64,000 bases of DNA from Adineta steineri (lineage: Eukaryota > Rotifera > Eurotatoria > Adinetida > Adinetidae): assembly GCA_905250115.1 (NCBI GenBank), contig CAJNOI010000002.1, positions 975,849 through 1,039,848 on the forward strand. Direction: 5' to 3'. Position 1 is the first letter of the stretch; each line of letters starts with the position of its first letter. Position numbers and translations under genes: made by a program. Positions 48,543 to 62,371 of this stretch are shown here, in pieces. Below the pieces are notes generated by a model that did no database searches, was not told the DNA's origin, and saw nothing but the letters and a program-made list of their open reading frames with translations.

Positions 48543-51051
48543 TAATATATTTCAATCATTATGTATTATGAATTTTATATCTAGTTGAAATAAAGAAATA
48601 TCAAATCTGAAAATAAATGTAAAAGCACGTAGATAACATATTCTCATGTCTTAAATCTAAAGTCAAGATTAGCATTTGATTAGAAGAAAGAAAAAGAAGA
48701 AGAAAAAAAAATGTTTTATTTACTTTAGATTTTTATTTCCTCCGTACTTTCGTTCTGATTTTCGATACAATGTTATTGTATTGAGCGGTATAAACAATGT
48801 TTTTATTAACATTGATTATAGCGCTATCTACTTTAATTGTAGATGTCGAAAAGTACAAATGAATGAAAAATACAATATTTTTGCTTTATTTTCGTAGAGA
48901 TAATATTGAGAGAAAACAAATAAATAAAATGGCTAAAAGAAAGAATAATAATGATTCATAAAATTTTATATTTAAAAAAAGAGGGCGCTAATAAATTTAA
49001 ATTAGAAAATTAGAGGTTATATTTAGACGTATATTAATCAATCTTACATTAAAAAGACAAGAGATTCTAAAACTGACTGATACATCTTAGAAATAATATG
49101 ATATGCTAATGGGCAAATTTCTAATAAATAGAATTTTAATGTACAAAGAACTGAAAAGATAGCATTGCATATAACATCTCATTAATATGTGTCGATAGGA
49201 AATTCCCGATTATACAGTTTATTACTGGAAATTATTTCATACAGAAATACAAGCACCTAGATTTTTAATTGTTTTAAGTTTTGAAAAATAAATTAATGAT
49301 TAATGTTCAATATAGTTTGCCTTCACATATGGTTTTGATAAGGCTCATTTATTTTAAGAATGTAAATTAACGTTTCTAATGAAGATCAAGCTTTTTGCTA
49401 ATATCTCAATAATATATAGATTATATATCTTCTTTGTATCAACTAATATAAGCTTTCTTTTCTTATCCAGTATGTGGCTTTTCTTCACTAACCCATTGCA
49501 TCACTAGTATCATTAACATAGCTGACCTCTAAGCATAATATGATTGTTTAATATACCATTAGAGTACAATGTTCGATATAGAAGAAGTTTTTAGCTGAAT
49601 ATTGATTTATTATTGTTGCTATATTCAAGCAGATTTATCTTGATTCTTATTTTATATTATAAAGAGATATTCTATCAATATAAAATGCAAATAATTATGT
49701 AAACGGAGTTGAATGTGTAATTGTTAATTCGAAGAGGAACAAAACTACTCACGCTATGTTAATGAGAATTTTTTTATTCGATATTTTCGCCTTAAAGCAT
49801 GCAAAGAAAATGGATATTTCTCTTTATTAAACGTGTTATAAAAGGTACTCTATAAATCTGTAAATATATCAAAAATTTATATGTGTACTCATACTCATGC
49901 CAATTTATAAAATTGTTATGCAAATTTTTCTAAAAGAAAGAACATTATTTTTTAGTATATTTAATAATGAAATGTTTTGATTTAATTATTATTCTCGTGT
50001 TTATACTTAGATGAACTTGAGCATCATTTGAAAACTATTTTTATTGACACACTCCCACACACGTATATATATATATTATTTGTGTGAAACATACAACATT
50101 TCCTAAAGGTGACATAATTGCAAATATTTTCGTTATATTCACTAGAACAGATGTCTAAATGCCATGTATAAAATAGAAATTATATTTATCAAAAAAAGAT
50201 TGCAATAGTTTAATGTAAGTATTTTTAAAGAGAAAAAAAAAGAAGTTTTAATGATACTTATGTCGATCTGTATTTTTTTTTGTGAATTACACATTCTTAT
50301 TTTATTATGAGTAGATTCAGATGATCGAGTGTCACTAAACATGCTTACAGTAACTGTCTTATCTTTGATATTAAAGTAGTACAACAAAAATCTTTATACA
50401 TTCTATAACAAACAATCATAAATGAAACTTGAGAATAGTTAGTGTCTTGCTGAGACTTTCTTCAAATTATTATTGAATGTAGACTGACAAGATAGAACAT
50501 GCAATCATGTGAAAGAAGACGCGATCCGCTGATTAGACAATGTATATACATAAGAGTATACAAGTGGACTGACTATGATGGCTGAACATCAAGACAGATG
50601 ACATTTGTAAGTACCCATCCTCTCGATTTGCTTAAATGGAAACAATCGATTTTTAGTGATTTTGTTTTATTCTTCGCTTTGTCTCTTCTCCTCTCGTTTA
50701 ATATGAATGTATATGTTAAGATCGTGTGCATTCTGCTAGAACAATCGTGCAGTCAATCACATATAACCATATAGAAACAACAACAAAAGACAAAGATTGA
50801 TTGCACAAACTTGTCTAACGTTCTTTGCGTTCAATGTACGCATGTCTATGCGACATACATATAGAAATATGCCGATCTTTTCCTCTTATGACTATATACA
50901 AGTACGACTACTGTTGTTACTAGAATACTACTTAGACAGATAGAAACAAGAACGAAGGAGAGAGAGAGAGAAAATCAATCCTAATCCACTTCAAGTACGG
51001 AAAAACGAGAACGAAAGACAAGAAAAGAAATATGAATCAAAAGAAACGAAG

Positions 51052-51085
51052 AAAGAGAGAGGGAGAGAGAGAAAAGGGGGGGGGA
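51052..51085. repeat. Purine tract with a G9 run
   Basis: A GA-rich stretch ending in nine consecutive G. It is the most G-dense spot in an AT-rich window. Confidence 0.8.
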
Positions 51086-54000
51086 GCAATTGATCATGTC
51101 TGTTGTTACCACATATTTCTTCTTCTGTCTTATATTGGCAGTTATCGATACGGTTCCGTTCATATAATCCTTCCGTATACATTCTTCTTCTAATGCCATC
51201 AACACTCTAAGAATAGAAGGAAAAGAGAAAAGAAGTAATAGTTCACATACATATACATACATATATACGCAAATATTCTCAGAGTGGTCATCTTCAGCAG
51301 TTGCCATCTCTCTTCGTCCGTTCTCTTTTTTTTCGCCTATTTGCTTGCCAACAGGGATCATTATGGACAAGCAGTTTACTATCTAGTATGGTATGTAAAA
51401 CGTTATCATACATCATTATCGAGAAAGTAAAAATAACATTTGGAATATTTTTTTTTGTTCTCCATCGTCATTCTACAGAAATTCCAGATAATCATCATAC
51501 GGTAACAGTTTAGTTGCTTTTACATCTATAAGATGAAAGGAGATCTATTCGGTAGATTAATAGATAATTAATTACAGTTATATTTATAGAAATGATGAGG
51601 ACGTATCATTTTTTAACTATATAGAGTCTATTATATCTCGTTCATCGGATAAGTATGAAGATCATATGATAGAGAGATAAAAAAAACGATGAAAAATATT
51701 TGACAAATTCCATATATATATTTACAAGGTTTATGATGTCAATGTCATCTTGTCGAAAGATGCTAGAGCTATTTCAACTTATTATTTATATGCCTATTGA
51801 AATATTGAAAGAAAAACACGCAATAATTGTTGAAGGAAAAAATAGTGATAGAGAAAAAAAAAGAATGTCATAGAATCAAAATAAAAATAAGAAGAAAAAA
51901 ATGTGAAAAATAGAGATCTAGAACTGACACTCTATCAATTTGATTAACTTTTTTTCTGTTGTCTTGCTGTTGTGTCTGGTCGAAGGTAACAGAAAACTCT
52001 TCTTCCATCTAATTCTTTAACTCAATCTACCCTAGCGGGTAGTTGTCGTAACATATTCATTTTCCTTACTATTTTATTATAATGAAAGAAAAGATGCATT
52101 AGAGAGACAGAGACAGTGACAAAAAGAAATAAAAGTAAGTAAAAAGGGAAACAAAATAACTATAATCATATATTTTGATGTTTTTGCCGGATGTTCATTT
52201 TGTCTGAAAACTTATTTTAAATATTCAACCCAGTAAGTTTAAAATTAAGATTTTTATTATATATTTTAACAGATAATATCAATATATATATATATATACT
52301 AACGAGAAGAGGGAGGAGAATCAATAGAACATGAAATTATTATCACGAACTGCGTCACTGAACTCCATCAGAGACTTCTTTGAAAAACTTTGTTGTCACT
52401 TTTTATTTATGTCTTTCAGATTCAAGATGCGTATACACGCACATGTAATGAAAAGAAAAATACTATTAGGAAAAAATTTTATTAAAACTACGTGTTGTTA
52501 TGTTTTCTCAATGTTCTTTATTTCATTACTATTAACCATGCATATAAAAAAAAATTTATTTATCCAAAAATAAAGAGATAATTGTTTCTTTTATGTCCTT
52601 TGCGATGTTCTTTTTCCCATCGGTAAACTAAAGCCAATTGGGTATTTGACATTCAGCTATCATCGAGCGCGCGCGCGAGATTTAAGCATAGAAAGCACAA
52701 TAGCGGACAATCTCATTTAGCATTTGAGTACTTGTTAGTAAGAAGTATAATGTGCGATAGATGCGTCGCTTGTAAGCGAGTGAAAGCGAGGCAAACTAAT
52801 ACATTGATGACGAATTATTGAAATGCGTAAAAACTATCGTATATATATATATTCTCGCTTCTATTGAATGATTTCTATCATCTACTGGACGTCGACGGCG
52901 ACAATGAATAACTATCACCAATAGGTCAATTCCATTGAGACGAGCATACTAAAAGAAGATGTGATGTCGCAATCCTCTTATCTCTCGTTTTCTTCTTGTG
53001 CTAGTGATGCATCTTATTCTATTCGCGCAGGCAAGCTACTTGTATAGCTAGCCCAAGGTAATCTTCTCTCGAACTGCTGTCGTCATATTCACCGTCACAC
53101 TGTTTTCTCTCTCGCATCATTATCATAATTCTCAAAATCATTATATGCATATTACTGAACAAGCAGTCAGGCATATATCCTTTCTTTGGAAATGCTTAAG
53201 ATTGATCGAAGAAAATACATAGAAAAGAAAGCAAAAAAAAAAGGAAAAGAATATCGCATCTCCATATGTTATAAATCAATTGTGCAGTTGCTAGAAATAC
53301 AAAGAAAGAAAGTCAGCTGGATTCATATTATTCTTTATCAGTAGGATAGAAAAAAAAGGGACAGAGCATGGTAGTAATCTAGCTCTCTGTATTTTTTAAT
53401 ATATGTACTGTCAAAATGCAAGACATCTAAATTTCTTTTTTTTGGTTGTTATCTTTAGTTCTGTCAAAGCTATGAGTGTTAATGTAAGTTTTCATTTCTA
53501 AATATAAAAGAGAGAAAGAAGAAATTAGATACTTGACTTAGCATATCTAAAATCGTATGTTGATAGCTTTTTCTTCACCCTCTTATTGCTTCTTTTTTTT
53601 ATGTCTTTGTTAGGAAGATGTATACATATCGTTTTCTTCTTCTTCAATGACAAAGAACGAAGGCGACAGCAGTATATTCAGTTTTTCGACCTTACAAAGT
53701 AAAAGGACAGCGGAAAAGTATAGCTTCCAGTGACATTCATAGATAGTTTTCTTTTCTATCCTTGCGTTCTGGTAGTCCAAAACAAATTGTTCTACTACTA
53801 TTACAAAATTTGAAGAAAGGAAACGATGAGAAGAAGAGAAAAAAATGTAACTGCTATTTTTCTTATTATCGCCCATTTGATGTGTTGTGATCGATTGAAT
53901 GAGCGTGGATGATTTTTTGACATGAACGATTTATGTTTAAGCAACCGTAAATATATCTATCCGATATAATCAAGGTTGAAAAAAATACGATTAGTAATAA

Positions 54001-55048
54001 ATAAATTATGTTAAGAGAGATGGACATCAGTCGTCGTAAGTATGTTGTAACAATTTATCAGCACATTAGAACTTCAGAGGTGGAGTCGTATAAACCTTCA
54101 GATTGTATACATATATATACATATATATATATATGCGTGTGCCGATCATTTTCTGAAAGAGCTGATAGAATGACAATGATGATGATGATGATGATGCGCA
54201 CATCAATTTTGTAACAGCCGTGCGTTCTTTTGTATATATTTTCAAGAAAAAATAACTAGCGGCATATCATCATTACTAGCAGTACCAGCATATTATTATT
54301 TATCTAACGAAGAGTCTATTCAATCACACGCGACACATAAATATACATCCGAATGAGAAAAAACTTTATATTCAGACAATACCAAGTAATCTTTTCACCC
54401 TAAAGGTACATATATCTAATATAGAACAAGACAGATATATATATATATATATGTATGTATATATAGATAGATGTATATGAATAGGAGGAAGCATCTGGTA
54501 TTAGATAGAAAAAAAATGAATAAAGGGGAATTTGGTAGAATATTATATGGCATTGAGTTTGTTTGTCCTTGTTTGATAGGTCGGTAATGATTATGACTAC
54601 ATTTGTTAGTCAACTTTAACATGTATAGTTAACTTTAAACATAGAGAAAAAAAAGGAAAAAAAATACAAGGTGTGTATGTTCTCGTGTTTTTTATGAATG
54701 AGTAAATAAGACGATGACGACGACGAATAATGATTAGGACTTTTTTTAGTTAAACACGAAACGTGTGCAAGGGTATTCTTAAATTTTCTCTTTGCCCGAT
54801 TATTCTTATTTAATAATATTCAGAAAACATCGCAATAGTAAGAGAAAGAGAAAGAAATAATTCTTCTATTTATATTTTTTTCTATTCGAATCAACAAATA
54901 GATTAGACATTATTATTTTGTTAAATATTAGATTAGTTTTTAATAAAATTATGGACGATAGAAAAATATTCTTTATTTTATCCTTCCATTCTTTTATTTG
55001 TAATTATTGAATTAGGAATAGAATCAAATTGTTGATTATACTTGTTGT

Positions 55049-55097
55049 CAATATATATATATATTATACGTATATATATATATATGTACATATATAT
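55049..55097. repeat. (TA)n-rich tract
   Basis: Interrupted TA dinucleotide runs over about 50 bp. Confidence 0.75.
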
Positions 55098-55540
55098 GTA
55101 AAATAATGAGTGTGTCTCAGATGCATGTATTAAGCAGATCAACCTTTTCCGTATACACTTTCCAAATCACTGACACATCAGTATTCTATTGATCAGATAT
55201 TGATGAAGGGCAAATGTAGAGAAGAGGACAAAACAAAATGAAATGCCATTCTCTCAGATAGATACCTTTGATGGTTGTTCTCTTCCTTTCTCTCTTTCCC
55301 TTTTTTTTTTGCTATGTTCTTTCTGTGGAAAAAACGCAACATTGTTTATCTTATCGAATATACGAACCATTACCCATTATACACACAGTTGTCATGTTTG
55401 TATTATCATTGTATGGTTCCTTATTCTAGGTAATGGCTGGCATTCAATATTGCTGGCAATGGTCATGTTGGTGGCTGGTCAAGGACAGTAAAATGCATCA
55501 AAATTTCTTTTATATCGTTTCTCAGTAAAACAAATCAATT

Positions 55541-58500
55541 ATGAGTACAATGAAAATGTCTCAAATGTTATCTGTACCGTTAAGTCGTGTACGTTCACCT
55601 AAACTTAAACGTCAACCACCTGTTGAAGATGAAATTGATGGTCAACAACAAAATTATCCATCGAAATCAATTGCATCTGATTATGAATCAAATTCATCAC
55701 GTTCACTTTCACCATATTGGCGTATTGTTATGGATCCTGAATCTTCATCTAGTTATTTAGATGTACCTGAAACAACAAATAATAGTCGACGATCTTCAAA
55801 TAATAGTGTTGTACGTTTTACTCCACATGATGGATCTGATTTATGTTCTATTCTTGACATGACTGTAAATATTCGACTAATGAAATTATATCTTAATCTA
55901 ATTTATAAAAAAAATATCTTTTCTTTTCTTTTAATTAGTATGAATCAGAAAATCTTGAAAAAGCAATAATTAGTAATGATAAATATACTGTACGACGTAT
56001 TATTGATATACATCAAAATAAATTTAATTTAATCAAAGATCGTTCAAGTTTAGCACATGCACAATCAGGTTTTCCCCTACATCCATTACCATCAACACAT
56101 CCACCTTTACATGCAACAACATCATTTGGTTCACCATCAGTTACAAGTAATACTGATTTATTAGAAGCAGTTAGTAAACAAGCATTGATTAGTAATGATA
56201 TTGATGAATTACCATCAATATCATCACCAGAACAAACTAATTCCGGATATGAACCACAAAATAATGCATTAAGCTATACAAGTGGTCCACTTGCAATAGC
56301 GTTAATTAATTATCATAATCAAACACATTCAAATAATCATTTAATATCAAATCTATCTTCATTTAATATTGGATCAGTAATTAATGAACGTATGGAAACT
56401 GAACATGATTCTATGATTACAGCACCAACAAGTTTAAATAAAGAATCAGTTTATCCAACAAGTGATTCACCTAATGATGCACCACCGATATTTCGAAATG
56501 TTCTACATGTTGCTATTATGTATGGTAAGTATGTCACTATGATTCTTATATCCATAAAATCGATTAATTGATACGAAATAGAATATAAAGAAGAAGAAGA
56601 AAAAAGTCTCATTTTTTATATTTAAGTATTCTTTTGAGAATAAAATAACGATGATAAATGATTATCGAAATCTATTATTGATCTTAATCGAGAAAGAATT
56701 ATTAAGAATTAAAAATCAAAATCTTATTCTTGTTTTTTATTTAGATGCTCGAGATGTAATGCGTATTTGTTTAAAATATGGTATTGATCCTAATGCATCC
56801 GGTATGCATCCAAATACAATACATACTTCAAGTAATTCTCAAACACCAACATCAAATACATATTCACATTCAAGTACACGTTTATCACCGGATTTACCAC
56901 GTGCATCACCATGTCGTAATGGTACTTTAGATTACACTAATTATTATACTAATGAACGTTTATTTACGTTACCACCATTATTTCTTGCTGCACAACGTAA
57001 TAATCATTATGCATGTACACTTTTACTTAAATATGGTGCAAATGTAAATGTACGTGATGAGCAATATTGTAGTCCATTACATTTAGCTGCACGTTTACAA
57101 CATGATGTATGTGATATACTTATATCTCATCATGCTTGTATAACAATATCAAATAAATATGGTGATACACCATTATCATTATGGCCTAATGTTAAACAAT
57201 TACAAATAACATTCGTTGAACGTGAATTTAACAAATTATGTCGTAAACATTCATCTATGTCAAAACGTTATCGATTTTTATCACGTGATAATAATAATGA
57301 TCATTATCAAACAGTTTCATCTATGATGAATTATAATAATAATAATGGTTTAGTTCCAGGACATGGTTTAAAAAATTTAAAACGTGTTTTTCGATATAGT
57401 GGCAGTGATTCTTATGATTCGAAATCATTTAAAAAAAGTTATTCATCACAAAGTTCTATTGGCAAATCTAAACGATTAGCTGGAAGTAATTTACAAGCAA
57501 ATGGACAAGGAACATCTGCTGGTCGTAGTGAATCTCGACAAGTTTCAGAAGAACGTGATGATACTGATATACCACATTTTGGACGATCATCAAATATTAA
57601 ACGTAAAGTAAGTTATTGAAATTAAGTTTTTACGAAAAACAAAATATTCAATAATAGAGATTAAATTAAGATAATTTTATTATTTTAAGCATTCATTCGA
57701 TCTCTTCGAGTTTGCTTGATTTGATCATATAAACTTTGTTTTTTTGCCTCGTTCCTTACATCAATCATGTGGAATAATCGTATAGATTGCTTATGGTAAT
57801 CGAACTTTGCGAATGTATATAATATATTAGAAGTAAACTACTTTTGACTCAGAAAAATCTGTAAATAATTAGTTTTTTTTGGGTAGTGATATGGATATGA
57901 TAATTCTAGGTTAATAATCTAAAATAGGGTCAACAAAATCTTCTCGAAATTGGATATATGCTTAATATCAGAAAACTAGTTAAGAAATTTCTATTATTAT
58001 ATGCCAAAAACCTAATTTGTTTATCTTTGACACAATCTGATACAAACCATGTTCCCTATGTACTTGAAATTAGTAATTGTTCTTTACTAAAAACTTATTT
58101 TGAAAATATCATACAATAGGTCGAGAATATATTGACAAAGATAATTTTCTTTATATAAAACATTTAACTTCTATGTACTTTTTCACACAAAAAAGGATCT
58201 TTTGTTATCACATTGATATTTTATGTCTTTTAATAGAAAAATGACTACATGTTTTCTCTTTAATTATAGAAATCATGAGATTAGTCTCATCGTAGACTAT
58301 GGCGATCTTAATTTTGATAATATCTGAGAGTTTACAATGTACTTTTGTTACATTTACGCATGAAACAAAATATATATATATATGAGAATATATTAAATAT
58401 TCCAATCGATTCTTTTTGTATTTATTATTTGGATTATTTTAGGCCATAAGTTGTTTTTCTAGAGGATATATATATATATACATGTTAACTAAATAAACAT

Positions 58501-61500
58501 TTCTTCGTTCTATAAAAAGATTGTCTTCGATCGGAAAAGATTCGCATTAATAAAGTGTAGAATTCTGTTGGGGATTTTACCATACTATGCAGTATAAATA
58601 TAAATAGTTACAGCTTTCTTTTTAAAGCAAAATATGATAAGATTATAGTACTATATATATATATATGCAAAAGATTTATTGACATTTGAACAAACTAATA
58701 TTTTTTTTTGCTTCTACCAAAAAAAAGTGTCGATAGAATTATATTAATTTTTCAAAAAATGAACATTTATATAAGTGTCGATAAATTTAAATCCAAATAA
58801 TCTATTTGATTCTAGACTATTTTGAAACAATAGCTTTTTGATTGTTTCAATATACAAAAGAATGAGATGAATATTAAAAAAAAAGGCGTGATCTATAGAG
58901 ATTACTTTTTTTTCTGTTACTTCTATGTAGACATCAAATAGAATGATTGACTTTTCATGATCTTTTGACATATGTCGAAATTCTAATTGAAATATCTAAT
59001 ATTTGAAATCTAAATGAGTCATTCATTTACTTACTAAACAAAACTTGTATGATTGAGTGGGCTATAGTCCTGTTATTTTTATTTGTTTTCATATATAAAT
59101 ATGCCTAAAGGTTTTATCTATTGTTTGCCATTTTGTCATTATAAATTAATATTAGTTTAATAGGCTAGAAAATAACTTTTCTTGAGTAATTAAAGAACAT
59201 TATTTGATGTATTTATGATAGTTGAAATATAAAAAAAAAATAATCAGTTACATTGTTCTTAGTATCTTATTCTTTCTGTTCTCATTTATTTTTTTATATA
59301 TATATATTTATATATGTGTCGTTTTAGAATGGTACCTCATCGTTGGCTGTCAACATTCTTCATCCTCATAAATCATCACGTCGACAACAACACTATGCAG
59401 CAGCAGCAGCCGCTCAGGCGTCAGCAGAAAGTGAGTTAAAGAACGCCAATTATATCGATCTCTCACTTCTTTGCTCCTCTCATTGGAACATGTTTATATT
59501 TGCGGAACCACTTTCTTCTGTTTCTCTATGTTTCTCTCGCTTTCTCTTTTGCCTCTGGCTTTAAAACGATCTCTTTTTTTTTCGCTCTATCTATTGAATT
59601 CATCGACAAGTACGTTTATTCTAGTTCCATCATTGTCATTGCCCCTGTCGTATACAATGATCGGATTCATTCGCTGTTATAAGAAGTTAGTTAACTATAC
59701 TTTATATATATTTGTGATGATTTGACAGATGCTGCAACCTTTTCAGCAAGATACAGTTTTCTATACTTACGCACACCAGTTGTTTACAATAATCTGTCAA
59801 GAATCATTTCCTATAATATTCTAACCATTTACCATACAATTCCTGATTATATATATGTATATTATAATATACATACACAATCATTTGTTAATTCAATGTC
59901 TATTGAGACATATAAGCATACTGACAGATAGTTAGATTGTTCCATATGAGCTCATTTTAAATGTCAGTAATCATATAAAAAATGTCATAATCAAATAAGT
60001 ATCAAGAAGAAGAGTTATTTTATTTTTTAATAACAAGTGATACACCTACTCTAATTCAAATATAAATTGTTCTTCTTCTTCTTCTGTATGTCAATAGTAA
60101 TGATTTCGATTATTAAAAAAAAACACTGGGAATTACCAATTTTTATCAGGAAATTTTCTTTCTTTTTTTTCTTCTCTTTTTTTTACTTAGCACAAGACAG
60201 TTTCATCTTTCAAAATTGTCTCTATTTCTCTCTTTATTCTTCATATTACATCTATTATTATCTAAAACATGTATGTCTATCATTTCATTAACTAGAATAA
60301 AAACGAGAAAACTCACGTTCTATTTTCACTGACTCACAGATAAGGACGGTTGATTATGAACGTGTGTATGTGTGCGAGTGCGGTGTTTTTGTTCTATCGT
60401 CGTATATAAATGTGAGCGGCCGTGACTTCCGATGATGTTTTCATCATCCTTTCATATTTTGGTTCATTTTATGTGCGAGAAAAAGAAAACAGAAGAAAAT
60501 TCTCTACTAAATCATTATTAATAGTTTTCACTTGCTAATTTCTTTTCATTTCTAACATCCATAAATATTTTCGTTTATAAATAAAAAATAAATTTTCTTT
60601 TATGCTTTCTTTTTGCCCTTTATTATATACATAAAACCTATTCATGTCTGAATGATTAATAGAATATGTGTTGTCTAAAGACATAAATGAATATAGTTTA
60701 GGTAAGTATATTAACAAATGATCCATTTAGAATAAAATACTTGAGCACGACGAGAGTTCTTTTTTGTTTTATTTAAATATTTTTAAATAAACTAGAACTA
60801 CAGCACGTTCTTCTTTGCTATTAGTTTTTCTCTCTTTTTTTTCAAAAGCTATTATTATCTATTGCATATTATAGCTATAAAAAAAACCAATTGTCATTCG
60901 ATAGGATTATCGCACTAGCATCCAATACTTATGGTGCATCTTTCAAGTATATATCTCTCATCACCATCATTCTTCAGTTCTCTTTTCTTAATAAACTTTG
61001 TTTTTTGTTGCTATTACTCTCTCTCATATGTTTATGTTTTCTTTGACTATTCTTTAGTTTGCCACTCGAAATATGTCTATAGTTCTCTTTCCGGTTTCTA
61101 TGCATATTTTTGTAAAACTAGTATAAGAAGTCCTATGATGTTAAACAAAATACTATTACGAATATAAATAATATCATCATATTTATTATCTATGGAACGA
61201 TGAATATTTTATTCATTTTGTTAGATTAGATCATTTATTACTATTCAGCGAGTATATGAAAGAATAAATAATAAAACGTTCCCTTTTTTTCTCTGCTTTG
61301 TTTGTTTAAATATTCATCTGGAAAAATATTGTACTCGATATAGATCAATTTCTCATTCTTTTTTTGTTGTTGTTGTTAAGAATGTCTTTGATCTAGAAGT
61401 TTTCTCTATTTGACAATGAGAAAGAAAAATATTTTCTATAGTTGTTCTTTTTTTGATCTCTTAAATATAATTTAAGAAGAAATCAAATCAATAGAATTGT

Positions 61501-62371
61501 TTAGATGACGATAAAAATCCTTTAAAATGTTATTAAAATACTAAGAATAAGATTTACACACGTCTATTTCACGTCACTTAAAAAACTAAGATAAAAAGTT
61601 ACTAAGAGAGTTTTTCCTTTTTTTAATGATCATCATAATACTATGAATATGTCAACTAGAATATTGTTGTCAACATTAGTCTCATCAATTTCTTTTTCTT
61701 ACTTCATCATACTATCTTTAATAATAACATGATAAATATAACAGAAGACAAAAAAGAAAATCAATGGTTTTTATTATTTTGAATTGTTAAAAGAGTAAGT
61801 TGTTGTTTTTTTATTATCTAAAGTTAAACTAACTTGATCTATCTTTGTATGTATATTGTTATTACTATTTAATTATATTAGTAAAAACCATTTGACATAT
61901 TCTTTACGTTTTTTTGAGTTAGTCAATTGATTATTTATTACGTGTCTCCTCCTCCTCCTCCAAGCCAAAAAAAAGAAATATATAGAAAGAAAATCTACTG
62001 GATGATGGATACATGTCGTATTGTCATAGCTTTTACGATTAGTTATTATGATTATTATTATTATTATTATTCATGTTGTTATTGTTCTAAGTATTGTTAT
62101 ATTATGATACTTATTTCATATTCCTTTTGGGTTTTTCTTAATATATTATTTATGTTTATTTCTTGTTTATATAGCACATGCGCTCAATGATCGGCTCTTT
62201 AAACGATTTTCTGAATTAAGTCGACTTGCGACTAATAGCGAATGTATCGATCAATTGATGGATTTATTGCGTATGCAAAATTCAATGGACGAAATATTAA
62301 ATCTTATAAGTCAAGCAACATCATCACAAGTACATGCACGTATTGCCGAACTTCTTCATACATTACTTAAT
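55541..62371 (+). CDS. Ankyrin-repeat protein, 3' end beyond window
   Basis: Five exons are visible: 55541-55864, 55939-56524, 56745-57607, 59328-59430 and 62175-62371 (691 codons, in frame). The last ends at a GTAAGT donor, so the protein continues to the right. The N-terminus is disordered and Ser/Pro-rich with a dibasic patch (RVRSPKLKRQPP). A Ser/Asn-rich region follows. Ankyrin repeats: NVLHVAIMYGDARDVMRICL (about 290-320), PPLFLAAQRNNHYACTLLLKYGANVNV (379-405), SPLHLAARLQHDVCDILISHHA (413-434) and the partial GDTPLSLWP (443-451). After that come Ser/Asn/Lys-rich sequence and an Ala-rich patch (YAAAAAAQASA). The last visible exon is a helical segment: NDRLFKRFSELSRLATNSEC and MDLLRMQNSMDEILNLIS. 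I could not name the family. Introns 3 and 4 are 1.7 and 2.7 kb. Confidence 0.85.

Larger units (their letters stand above)
48543..55540. other. 7-kb region without recognisable genes
   Basis: The SLK and ankyrin genes are divergent, so both promoters face this stretch. It is AT-rich with purine tracts (50957-50972, 51052-51085), TA runs (near 54437 and 55049-55097) and a small ATG-rich run (54176-54194). None of the short frames on either strand has recognisable residues. An acceptor-like TTATTCTAG near 55430 may belong to a 5' UTR intron of the ankyrin gene. Confidence 0.5.

Noticed and set aside
50981-51370. 129-codon minus frame with Ser/Leu-rich hydrophobic segments
   Set aside because: It arises from a GA-rich purine tract read as its complement; no start context, no family resemblance.
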